Assembly (NCBI GenBank): GCA_000181795.3
Contig: CM012954.1
Location: 3,788,912-3,852,911, forward strand
DNA length: 64,000 nucleotides
DNA from: Trichinella spiralis
Taxonomy: Eukaryota; Nematoda; Enoplea; Trichinellida; Trichinellidae
Direction: 5' to 3'
Made by a program: the position numbers and the translations under genes
Shown: piece by piece, positions 1-15,376 of the stretch
Layout of the letters: the number at the start of each line of letters is the position of its first letter
Numbering within the stretch: the stretch's first letter is position 1
The notes under the pieces: model-generated
What the model was told of the DNA's origin: nothing
Seen by the model: only the letters and a program-made list of their open reading frames with translations
Database searches by the model: none

Positions 1-43
1 TGTTATTTTTTTTATTGTCATTTCTTAAAAACTGCTTATTTAG

Positions 44-3000
44 AGGTAGTGAAAGTACAAATGTAGCGAATGATAACCGTAGTGATGATTATAAATCTTG
101 CAAGTCAGGTGATTCTGTTACAAATGATGCTTTATTATGCCGATCAGGTAGTTCGGAGAACAGAGAACAAAAATGCAGCACGTCGGAATTAAAAGAAATA
201 CAATTATCAGTTGATGATGCAAATCAGAATATTACAATCAGCAGTAAAGCACCAATAGTAGTAGGTAATGTTGATGAAGAAGCGTTGTTTTATCCTGGTG
301 GATTAGTTGATGGCTGTCACGGGGAAAACAGAAGGTCACATTCATTTAGTGGAAATTTAATTGGAAAAGAATTACTATCGAAAAGTGATGCAAAAAAATC
401 TACAAGCCCACCGAGCGTTGTGATTGGACAAGAAACTGTTCGAATAAAATTGAATCCAAGATTTTCAAAATCGGTGCGATTGGCTTCAACTGATTCAGAT
501 GAATCATTATCAGAAGCGCAACCTTTACCAAAAAATGCCGCTACGGAAAGCACGATATCCAATCCATCGATTATTGTACGTCCCATAACAAACGTTACAA
601 TGTGCAACGTTATAACGGACAAAAAAACGACTATCGTACATCGTCGGACAGAAAGTTTTAAGCAGAAGAAGTGCACCGAGACGTTATCTTCTGCAAAGTT
701 GGTTTCAGTGGAGAAAAGTAAAGAAGAAAATCTTCCGGAACAACCTGTAAAAATAACTACAGTACCGGTAACTTACATCAGCACTCGTCAACAATCTGCA
801 AATGCTGCTGACGTGCAGGCGTTGCCAGATGAAGCATCTAGAGAAAGTGGATTTCATATTCCCAAAAGCCGTTCATTAAATGCTACAGCAACAACAACAT
901 CCGTAAGAACGATTTCAACTGGAAATTTGTCAGAGCCATTTTGCTACATATCAAAAGGTATTGTGAAGAAAATCTTTTTTCTTTTTGCACATAAAAATAA
1001 TTCTAGATGATAGATTTTTAATACAGCATTTTTTTAAATGAAATTTTAATAATTTTTTACAAACAATATATAGATACATGTATATTCTATTTTAGATCAA
1101 CTTCAACGTGGCGGAGTGTTTGAACAGGTGTGTAAGTGTTTTGAAGTTATAAGTTTGTTTAAGAAAAGCACTGCTTTATTAAATATAATCAGTTGTTTGA
1201 AAAAAGTGAATAACCGAAATATATATATATATATATTCATTAAATACATCATCAGTACGGGATGTTGTGATTGCACGCGCAAATGACAATTGTGTTTGGC
1301 AATTTATAAGATGACACGCTCAGTGAAAACAACATCACTTCAGCTTTCTCTGATCATTATTGAAAGTGTTTGTGCATATGTGTGAGCAGAGAGCATTCGA
1401 AAGAGATGCTAAGCGCCTGCTTTTAAATATGTGAAATGTGTTTGTGTTTTTTAATTTTCCCTTCTTTTTGCAAGCGTCTTGTTTTGTTAACTGTTGCCTA
1501 ACAATCAACACCATCTTATCATTAGACAGGTAGTGTTTTTTTTTTAATTTTAATCTGTTTATTTGTTTGTTTCCAACAATATTTTGATGCTAATGCGCAG
1601 TTTTTTGGTTTAGCTTTCTGTTTGATGAAAATATTTAAATTTTCTTCTTCATATAATAATAATGTGATTATTATTATTATTTGTAAATTGAATTTTATAA
1701 TTATAAATGATTGTTGATGAAATAAATAGTGGATAATTTTAATTCTCAAGCAAAGCTGATAAAATATCTGTAAGTATTTTTTTCGTGTTTTTAATTCAAA
1801 GAAAATCCCTTTGAATGAATTGAATTGTTACTGTAAGACTTTTGAATTGATCACAGGTAAAGATTTACATTGAAAAAAAAACGAAATTTTAGAACAAAAT
1901 TTTTATGCATTGCTGTTGCTGTAATGCAAACGAAGCATGTTGATCACAACAGATGACGTCTTTTGCTTTATCACGTGTTCCATTACCTTGAAATTATTTT
2001 CCGCTGGCTTTAGTTAATGCTAATCGCTTTTCCGTTCTCTCTTGTTTATTTGCTTATTTTGATATATATATATATATATGTATAAAGATGCAGTAAGATG
2101 AAGTATATTGGTAGTTGCTTGAAACTTCGTGGGAATTATAAAACGTAGTAACAGTTGTATGTTCTATTTTCAGGGAAATCGAATATCGAAGAATACTTCT
2201 GAATTCATTTCTGCAGTGCCACAAATTAGAAGAACCCAAGGTTTCCAAAAAGTAACCAGAAGCTGCAACACAAACATGGCTATGGCAATGGAAAGGTAAA
2301 GTTTAATAGCTGTTCAAAGTTTTTTTTTCAATTTAAATTACTTCTCCAAAAACGCTTCTTAAATAATCGAAAATCGTACTTGTAATAAACATTATTTGTT
2401 GTAAAGTGGAAATTATTGTGATTATAAAATGGAAGCATTTTAACTTTTCAGTCCTGAAAAGTGCCACCAACTTTCACGTTCTCTTACTTCGAATGCTCAA
2501 GCAAAAGAGCGGGGTGTGGAGATGTTCATGAAGCAACGTGAACGCGCAGAAAAATATACAATTGACGAAAATACACCGCGGCGTACACAAAGACCAATTT
2601 TAGTTGTTCCAGCGGCAAAGCCACCGCTTGTGCAGCCTTCAGCCGCTTTTAAGCCTGCTTCATTAATTGGTATGGTTCGTCAACTGATGTTGGGCGAAAA
2701 CTCATTTTCATGTCTGGATCTCTGTTTAGACAGTGTTCGTGATGCCGCTGATCGGAAAGAGCTTCTTTACGAATTATCCAGCTATGGAAGTAACACGCCC
2801 GCTTACAAAAGAGCTGCAAGCTTAGGCCCTGAATTTAAGCGTATCGCCGATGCATCTCCGATCGTATTTCAAAATGTTTCCACTGTTCCAGCTTCTTCTT
2901 CATTCAACCTGAGCAAACAGATTCGTCTTAAAAGTGCTGAACCAACATTTGATAGTAATACTATCGAGGGACAGAATCGTTCCACATTTTGTGTGAAAAA

Positions 3001-3503
3001 TAACATTTCTGGTATGTATGTTTCATATGTTTTAATGAACTTTGTTATATCAAATTTTTATTTATTTATTTATTGCTATTTGAAGCATTTCAAAATTACC
3101 TATTTTAAAGGCATAAATTAAGATACAATCTACCATGTAAAATTATTTGTCATGAAGTTTTTTTGAGTGTAAATTTGTCATAAATAATATTAATATTTAA
3201 CGATGTTTTCTTGAAAAGACATCGTGTAATCTAATATTGCATTGTGTTATTTAAACTTGTTCAGTACATGTTGATGTTTGAAAGTATTTTATGATTTGCA
3301 CCTTTTCGTAGTGAAGTTGTTATCAGCTTCAAAAAATTTTTTATTATTTCGCAGATTATCCAACCGAAAACGCAATGCAACCGCTTTACATTCAGTGCAA
3401 TGACCGGTTTATGGGAAATACGTTTTATCCTTCCCCCAGGAAAAATTTCAACACACTGCCTCGCGGTTGGAAATCTCAACATCCTAAAGAGCGCATCCTT
3501 TGA
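44..3503 (+). CDS. Unidentified scaffold-like protein, 3' five exons (5' end outside window)
   Basis: Five exons join in phase: 44-957, 1096-1127, 2174-2295, 2452-3011 and 3355-3503 (TGA). The first begins after a TTTAG acceptor at 36-43; the apparent start near position 15 is a TTG, not ATG, so this is an internal exon. About 591 residues are visible. The first exon is low-complexity, rich in Ser, Thr, Lys and Glu, like a disordered scaffold. Exon 4 has a basic patch (GVEMFMKQRERAEKY) that recalls the 'LFxKRxxRxxK' patches of synaptopodin-type actin scaffolds, and the C-terminus has FNTLPRGW. Both resemblances are from memory and weak, so no symbol is given. An AATAAA at 3752-3757 could end the transcript. 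The gene converges on the CaMKI gene. The exon structure is well supported because every junction keeps the frame; the identity is not. Confidence 0.7.
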
Positions 3504-4191
3504 AAAATGCTCGTTTAATTTTGTCCGTATTCATGGTATAATTTCAGTTTTTTTTCAAATCTGCTTTTGCTTTGAAAAGACAATCTTCATAGCATTTTTG
3601 ATCAATTGTATTTTCATTTTGAATATGGAAGACACATTTTCATTTGTTATGCTTGTTGAAGGCTGATTTTTTCTTGCCTGCAGAAAAGTCGCATATGATA
3701 ATAGATGGAAATGCATTTTTAAAGCAATCAGTATAAAATATATTCACAAAAAATAAAAGTTTTTATTTATTTATAAATTTTAATATTTGCTTTATATTTA
3801 TAACAAACAATATATGTTCTTTTAATGTTGTCAGGTAAGTTGAATACAAAAATGATTATTTTAGACATCGACAACAGAAGCTAAGAATTGCATTTGGAAG
3901 CCAAGTTACAGTCTGAAATTGCAACAACAACAACAACAACAACAACAACAGCAACAGGCGAACAAGTGAAATTGAAAAGCGAAGATCAATTAAAACTGGA
4001 AGGAAGCAATAACTGTATTTGATGATTGGTTTATCGAAATCTTTTCTGAAGTATGTGGATTAATAGACTTCATAATACTTTAAACAACAATATTCTCAAA
4101 ATGAATCATCGAATTAAATGGCAAAAAATGAAAGAGACCGAATTAAATATACTCCGAAAAGAGCAAAATGTATTGTGGTGACAGAATCCTG
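3504..4191. other. Convergent intergenic interval
   Basis: Space between the stops of the + strand scaffold-like gene and the - strand CaMKI gene. Apart from the AATAAA at 3752 and the CAA repeat near 3922-3957 I see nothing that needs a gene. Confidence 0.6.
3865..3969 (+). other. Possible alternative last exon with polyglutamine, or 3' UTR
   Basis: After an ATTTTAG acceptor at 3858-3864 a 34-codon frame runs to TGA. It contains WKPSYS and then twelve glutamines (nine CAA, then CAG CAA CAG, 3922-3957). It lies 360 bases past the stop of the preceding + strand gene. I could not find an upstream donor whose phase (0) fits without a stop, so it may be only a CAA repeat in the 3' UTR. Confidence 0.25.
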
Positions 4192-8617
<4,426 letters not shown>

Positions 8618-8675
8618 CTATGTTAAATGAAAAACGAAAAAGATTTGTACAAGAGAGAAAGTAACAGTAACTTAC

Positions 8676-9035
8676 GATTGGGTTGGCTTTTAGTTCGCAC
8701 GTAAATTATAATAAGCGTATCGATGATATGCGGATAAATTCGACGACACTCATTGACCAAAACAGGAGGCACGTTAAAGAAATTAACGCTGCAGACCTTA
8801 TGTATAAATGCCTGAAATGAGAGCCTGTTGGGTAATCAATCATGATGCGGAGAAATTGGAGAGCCAAATTTAATTGATGCCCAACGACTGATACGATACA
8901 AGGAAGTTTTAGCTCGTCATCACCGTGGCAAAGTAACGCAAACGCAACTGTGAAATGGCTTGGAGTTGGTTGTGTTAGGAGGATAAAAATCGATACACCA
9001 ATATTCATTATTGCATCATACGTTGTCATAAACTA
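8676..9035 (-). promoter_or_regulatory. Candidate 5' UTR exon and promoter of cmk-1
   Basis: On the - strand a GTAAG donor (8675-8671) ends a segment that would join the acceptor directly before the cmk-1 ATG. The segment up to about 9035 is visibly less AT-rich than its surroundings, as expected for a leader or promoter. A 107-codon frame here (9029-8706) resembles no family I know and I treat it as chance. Confidence 0.45.
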
Positions 9036-12000
9036 GACAAACGAACATCATCCTCTATGCGCAGCATTTTCCACATTTCATCAACTCTTTTTTCAAACTT
9101 TCAAGTTTTCCTACTTTTTAAATTTTTTTGTGTGCATTAAAATTTTTACGCCATCCATGGTAGCTTTATGAAATGTTAATAATCTTTTGTGTGCAATTTG
9201 GTCATTTCAGTTTGCTTTTCAAGCAGCATTTTTACATTGCCGAAAAATCGAACTGTTCTTTTCTTCCCCCTCCCCCCCCCCCAAAAAAAATGAAATAAAA
9301 TAGAAGAAAAATCATTATAAAATTATTATTACCGTATTCAAAAGTTTTACTTAATTATTAACAATGAAGAATGGTCATTTGTTACGACATGCGATCAATA
9401 AGTATGATGAAATGAGCTTAAATTGTTGTGAAAAGTTACCGAAAATAATGTTTGATTTTTATTTAGCTGGTAAGATTTATTGTTGATGAAATTGAAAATT
9501 TTGTTGTATTGTTCTTTAAGTGCAGGTGTGTGTTGAAGTAGTTTCTTTGAATTTGGAAGAAAATTGATTTTCCGTACAAAAAGCAGTCAGAAAATTGTTC
9601 AAACATTTAAACATTCACTTGTTGTGAGTTTGGTATTAATTTGGCCGATAATCTGAGAGAGATATATGCGGATGAAATAAAAGTTGATGGGAAAAGCTAA
9701 GTTTTTCTTTCTCACACCAATAAGCAGTTATAAATTTAAGCCATGACTATTAATTATTTCCGTAAATAGGGGAAACATTATGAGAGAAAAGAATAAAAAT
9801 ATTTTTTTTATTAAAATAAGATGAAAGAGAGGGAAAGAAGAGGTGGCGAATCAAAATGTTTTAAAAGAATGATAAATACATACGTACATGTTATAAAATG
9901 TGAAAAATGTTTTCCAGGCTGTTCGGAATATGGAAAAGCAACTTGATTGACTACTCTAGTCAATTGATTCATTAAGTAATAGCAGAATCAACGCATTGGT
10001 CGATTATGAGAAATGAAAGCTAAGCAAAAAGCATTGCATTCCCCTTCAAACGTTCATAGAGCCACTGGTGATCAGAAATTTCTTTGTCATCCCGTCACTT
10101 GTTAACAATATTTTCTTGCAATTTAACATTTTTCATTCACATGCGCTTTACGCAAAAGCTGAAATGATTTTGTTAATTAGAGAAAATTAATTAAAAATGA
10201 GATGAACAAGAAGAAAGAAGGGGAAAAGAGGAGACGATTTCATTTTCAAAATGCAATCCAAGCATGCACTTCTGCTTTGAAAATAAATGCAAAATGACAT
10301 TGTTTGCAATGGGGGTGGGGGGGGGGATAAATGCTCGAATTGTATTATTGCTTACAGGCTTAGGTTATTGCAGAAATTTGCTGTTGAATGTGAAGTGAAA
10401 TTCAAATTTTGATTTTCAACTGATTCATGCTCAACGTGTTGTACATATCATCCATTTCTTTCATGCGTTTATTTAATTATTTTACATTTTTAATTTTGTT
10501 AGATTTTCTTTTTTGGTCATTTTATAATTTAAAATAATTACTCTCTTGGTAACAGCATGGATGAAACGGCAGTCATGTTTATCTGCGCTTAATATGTGCT
10601 TGAAGTTTAACATGTTTTTAAATAAATTTTCACCCATTTTTAAATTTTATTCGATTATTACTACTTTTATAAAAAATAGATGTTGAAATTGTTAAAAAGT
10701 AATCAAAATGTGTGCTATTTTGTATTTATTTAATTAACTGCGAGAAACGATGGTATTATTTAAATACTGTAATCGATTATTATTTGCCATTTGGCAGCTT
10801 ATTTATTTCGTAATTCAAAAGATGATCAACTTTGTTTTCATCCGCTTGTCGTATATCGAAATGTAATTTTCAGATGATATATGAACTTAACGATAATTGA
10901 AAAATGTTTTCCTTTGGGCAATTTTGATATATATATGCATGCAAATATATGTGCAATTTAAATATTAATGGAACATAAGTGAAACAATTCAAGCATTAGC
11001 ATTTATTTGTGCGATATGAGATTTTTTCCGTTTTTCTTTTCTTTCCTTTTCTAATTGTAATATATTTAAAAATTTATTGAAATTTGAACAAGCAGGGTGG
11101 GTGGTTGTAATTTGAATAGATTTGACTGTGCGTATTGTGTATATAGAACAATCGTAATGAGCAAAGCTACGTTGACCAGTAGCAGCGGCAAACTCTTGAA
11201 ATAAACAGCAACTGTAGAAATGAACAAATGATTTATTTTAAATCTATACACTTTTGCTAAACACTTTGTTTCCTAAATTAAGAATCTTTGTATATAATAG
11301 CAGTGAATTCGGCAATGCAAAGCAAGCAATCCTTGTTACACATTGTTTCGATCGATTGATTTCGCGCATTCCAAAAACAGCCAGCAGCTCTAACAAAGTC
11401 ATATTAGCAATACAGCATTGCAATATATGGTATTAGATGTTGCAAGTGAAACATTTCATTCAGACGTTTAGGGTTCAGAATTTCCATTAATCGAATCCAT
11501 TACAACCTGGCTTTTATTTATTTATTGGTTTGTTTATTTTCTGTAATTATTGGTTATTTGTATTGTTGTATTTATTGGTTTTGTGGTTTTTATTCATTTG
11601 AGCATCTATTTTCTAAATAATTATCTTCTTTGACAAATTCAGGTGCTTCAATAAGTTTCACTCGAGCAGTTGCTGCTGCGTATATTTTTTTAGCTTTTTA
11701 TCTTTCCTAGTTTTTAAGAAAATGGTTTGCTGCTGCGGTTAGAACTATTTAAGAAGTGCATATATCATTGTATATAGTTCGTGAATAATTTCATCATATA
11801 GAAATGGACATATCTCTCTCTGTGTGTTTGTGTATGGCACATTTTATTGTTGCAATTAAATAAATCTAAATTTTAGACAAATCCTCAGTTTTTAACTGAA
11901 TTTTTTTTTTAAATTATTATCTTTATATTAAAATTTAAACAAATCAATTGTTGTGTGGAAAAGAAATTTATGTTACAAATATATATATATATATATGTAT

Positions 12001-12242
12001 GTATGTATGTATATGTTTTTTACCTTGAAAATTTGAGTGAGATTGTCGTTGGACGAAAAGTTGAATGCTTTCTGTTTTTGTTTGTTTCTAAAGTAGTATT
12101 ACATGATCAGGTGAAAGCGATAAGATAATCATTGCAAGGAAATTGAACATTTCGAATGCTCACTAAAACCTCAGAAGTATGATTTGAAATTAGCGTATGA
12201 TTGACGAGTTGACTTTTGAGACAATGACGTATATAATATGTA

Positions 12243-12288
<46 letters not shown>

Positions 12289-12400
12289 AAGGAAGGAAGG
12301 AAGGAAGGTAGGTAGGAAGGTAGGTAGGTAGGTAGGTAGGTAGGTAGGTAGGTAGGTAGGTAGGTAGGTATGTATGTATGTATGTATGTATGTATGTATG

Positions 12401-12431
<31 letters not shown>

Positions 12432-14640
12432 GCTGTGTATAAGCTAATGTTCTTGAACGACACAAAATCAATTCAATTTCAGCTTTGATGGCTGAAAAAT
12501 TTTCTTTTCATGCGGCAACTACCGGCAAGACGACGACGACGTTAAAAAGCGCTCCCAACGATAATTGATTGAACTTTGCATTTTTCAATGAGCTTCTCAT
12601 TATTGCTGCTAATTTCTGCTTATCCGTCTATCTCATTTGTTATTGTTTTTCAGACATTGCCGCTTTTAATAAATTAATTTGTATATGTCTTTTTTTGTCA
12701 TATTTTTTTTCTTTGTGGGAATTTTTTTTCAAGTGATACTGAAATTACTTTTTTCTTTGAGACCAGTTTCCACATAGCGCTCGCAAATTTTTTTACTACT
12801 TTTCTACTGTATTGCATTTCATCAAATAATATTTAAAAAAGCAAAAAAAACAAAATATGAAATACGTCTTGTGAATTGTACTTATCAAATATTTCATATA
12901 AGATATTTGCAAATCACGAATTCATTTCAGGCTATCAGTTTTTTTGTTCATTCATTTGTTAAATGCTATTTATTTATTATCGTTTAGCGAAACAACAGTG
13001 TTGTTTTTTATTGAGTAATAAAAATCGATTTCAATTTCATTGATTACTTTCAAATTATATGCTTGAATTGGATGCTTTTGATTGATTTCTTCTAAACGCA
13101 ACACTAAATATAATGGGAAAAACATTTCATGAATGCAGTTCACTTTAACTTTATGACATTAGCAAAAGTGGCTTTACGCTTCAATGTGGTCCACGCCCGT
13201 TGCTTCGTTGTTCAACGCTTTGTAATAATACATCGTTGTTATTGTTGTATATTTCAACAAATGATTGCTTCACAGAATATTTGCTTCACGTATTTTGCTG
13301 TGTCTGCTTTGTGTTCACTGCCCACTGCGCCAATGATGATCATTATTGCCAACATTTGGGTTTCAAAGTGTTGCTTGCATCAACATCGTCAAGCAGTTCA
13401 TATGCATTTCTAAGAAACCGTTGGGCGAACAAAATTTAATCACTCGTTTGTTCAAATTTCTGTTGTCTGCAATAATAATAACGAAAATATTACTATTTGT
13501 GGAAATTTTCACGTTTCACAAAGCATTCTACAATGTGCAATTTTAGTACAAGAGAAGGGTTCAATGAAATATTTCCTGGAAATTTATTTAAATTAAATTG
13601 TCTATCTAGCTGTTTTGTAGTTCTGTTTGAATACTAATTTTGAAAAGCACGTTTAAAAGTACTTCTGTATAATAGAAATTTTTTTATCAAAGTCGGTTAC
13701 CTTAGAAACTCGGGTTTCAGTTATCGTCCATTTTGAATGATGCGCTTTATTACTAATGTAACAGTTGAAAGCAAAAAATTGCAAACATACCTATAAATTA
13801 TTAATTATAGTTGAAAATTATTTTAATTTTTTTTCAATTTTAATTTCAGGGAACGCTATTTGATTAGGCAATTAATATTTATATAAAAAGTTTCATAGTT
13901 ATAATCAGATGACAAGGGGATTTGCGAAATTGTACCGTTCTCATAGGGTTAACTAAATCTTTGACAGATTTAATTTGAATGGAATGAATTTTTGATAAAA
14001 AATTTATGCTTTCCTTCATATCATGAGGAAATTAATTCAAAGAGTTATGCAATAAATAAAAAATTGTCACTGAGATGATAAATTGAATGAATGAAAGGAA
14101 TAAAATTAATGAAATTCTAAAGTAAAATATTACATTTGAACTTGAAAATAAATAATTGTCCATTTGAAAGATGAAGCAACTTATTCTCAACTAATTAATA
14201 ATTAAAAATATCTCTATCTGAAGTTTATAATATGAAAAAATTTCTATTTGATGTAATTTTTGAGTGTGCGTTTTGTTAATTTTTTTTATCGCAAATGCAT
14301 GAAAAATTTTTACATTTTGCTTTGTTTGAAGAGCAAATCTTCAGCTCTCTAGTAAAATAAATATTTGACGCAATTTCTCTATTATTAATTTTGAGAAATG
14401 GAAAAGAAAAAGAAAGCAAACAATATTTAAAAAGGTTTCTTAATATAAATTTTAAAAATACCAATGCTTTGAGAAAAAACTTGCTTGTGTCAATGCTTCA
14501 TTTCAGTCATTATTACTGAAAAGCTGTTTGCCGAAGTTATGTGCCATTTGTGTGTGATTTTGTAAACAATGCTTTAATAAAGCAGCCTGTTTCATTTTCC
14601 AGTTTATCACGTTTTTTTATCACTAACTTGTATATTATAA
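9036..14640. other. Intergenic, no gene supported
   Basis: AT-rich DNA with short chance frames only. It contains a G run at 10311-10326, a composite tetranucleotide array near 12230-12431, and overlapping frames at 13129-13546 that share no splice logic or family resemblance. No RNA gene was seen. Confidence 0.55.
12230..12431. repeat. Composite microsatellite: (TA)n, (GAAG)n, (GTAG)n, (TATG)n
   Basis: About 200 bases of uninterrupted simple repeat. A TA run (about 12248-12279) passes through TATG into GAAG repeats (12288-12307), GTAG repeats (to about 12370) and TATG repeats to 12431. Each block differs from its neighbour by one base per unit, which suggests stepwise conversion of one array. 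Frames here encode only repeats such as THTYI and LPTY and are not genes. Confidence 0.9.
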
Positions 14641-14711
14641 GTTGTATAAAACTGAAAATTATAAAATACAGTAATTTTTACTGTCAGTCATTACATATTT
14701 TTTGATAAATA
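14606..14711 (+). promoter_or_regulatory. Promoter with TATA box and GATA-type sites for the secreted peptide gene
   Basis: TATAAA at 14645-14650 lies 62 bases before the ATG, a normal spacing for a short leader. Two TTATCA sites (TGATAA on the other strand) are near 14606 and 14618, and a TGATAA is just before the ATG near 14703. TGATAA is the known binding motif of nematode intestinal GATA factors such as ELT-2; gut expression is therefore a guess. Confidence 0.45.
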
Positions 14712-15376
14712 ATGAAACCTGGTTATCAGCTTTTGTTATTTTTCCTGTTGTTTTATTTGAATATTATTGATTATACAGTTGAAAGTCCATTGATACAGAA
14801 GCAAGCAAGCGACATGCCCTTACAAGCAGGTAACCCAAAAGAAAATTTAAAACAAAACTTTAATAATAATTAGGTACAATTCCAAAAGATATTTGTTAAA
14901 CAAAGGTGTACTCTTTGAAAGTTGAGTCTTTCTTCAAATTTCTAATGTCACATTTAAATAATACTTTATTGTTGACTGAAAATTGTTTGGATAAACGAAT
15001 AATTTTTATGATGCATTTTAGTGAGAAAGTAAAATAAAAAAAATAGCAGAAAATTTACTTCATAAAAGTTATTCAGCTTAAGGTGGTGCTTTGAAAATAA
15101 GCGAAGTATTTATAATTAATATACAAATTTGAAGATGAATAGGTGAGGCAGCATAATTTGAATTAAAGCGGGAAAACTGTGCAAACAACAGTGACTTCAC
15201 TAGAGCATGACATTAAGTTAAATTTCATATAATTAAACACATTACCAAATGGCATCTTGAAATGAGACGACATTTTAGGTGTTGAAACGAAGAGAATGAA
15301 AAAACGACTGTATCCATACTATGTTTGGAATTCATGGCACTTTTACCCTTGGGGCTGGTGGCCATATTGGTGGTGA
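14712..15376 (+). CDS. Small secreted precursor with a Trp/Tyr-rich C-terminal peptide
   Basis: Two exons, 14712-14829 and 15279-15376, join in phase 1 across a 449-base GTAACC...TTTTAG intron to give 71 residues. Residues 1-22 are a clear signal peptide (core QLLLFFLLFYLNII). A short pro-region ends in two basic cleavage sites, KR (44-45) and KKR (47-49). The remaining 22 residues contain seven Trp (56, 59, 64, 66, 67, 70, 71) and five Tyr and end WWPYWW before TGA. This layout is that of a neuropeptide-like or antimicrobial peptide precursor released by a Kex2/furin-type protease. I recognise no named family. A TATA box sits 62 bases upstream. It is too short and too split to appear as one open frame. 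The intact signal peptide, the phase-compatible junction and the composition argue that it is real. Confidence 0.62.

Noticed and set aside
317-676. 119-codon frame on the - strand
   Set aside because: It lies antisense within the first exon of the scaffold-like gene, whose frame and splice borders are well supported.
8706-9029. 107-codon - strand frame upstream of cmk-1
   Set aside because: No family resemblance; its position fits a 5' UTR or promoter, and the cmk-1 ATG has its own acceptor.
12107-12471. Two overlapping - strand frames of 93 and 118 codons
   Set aside because: They translate the microsatellite (YIHT and LPTY repeats) and are not genes.
13129-13546. Three overlapping + strand frames
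   Set aside because: No consistent splice sites, no motif and Cys/His-rich chance composition.
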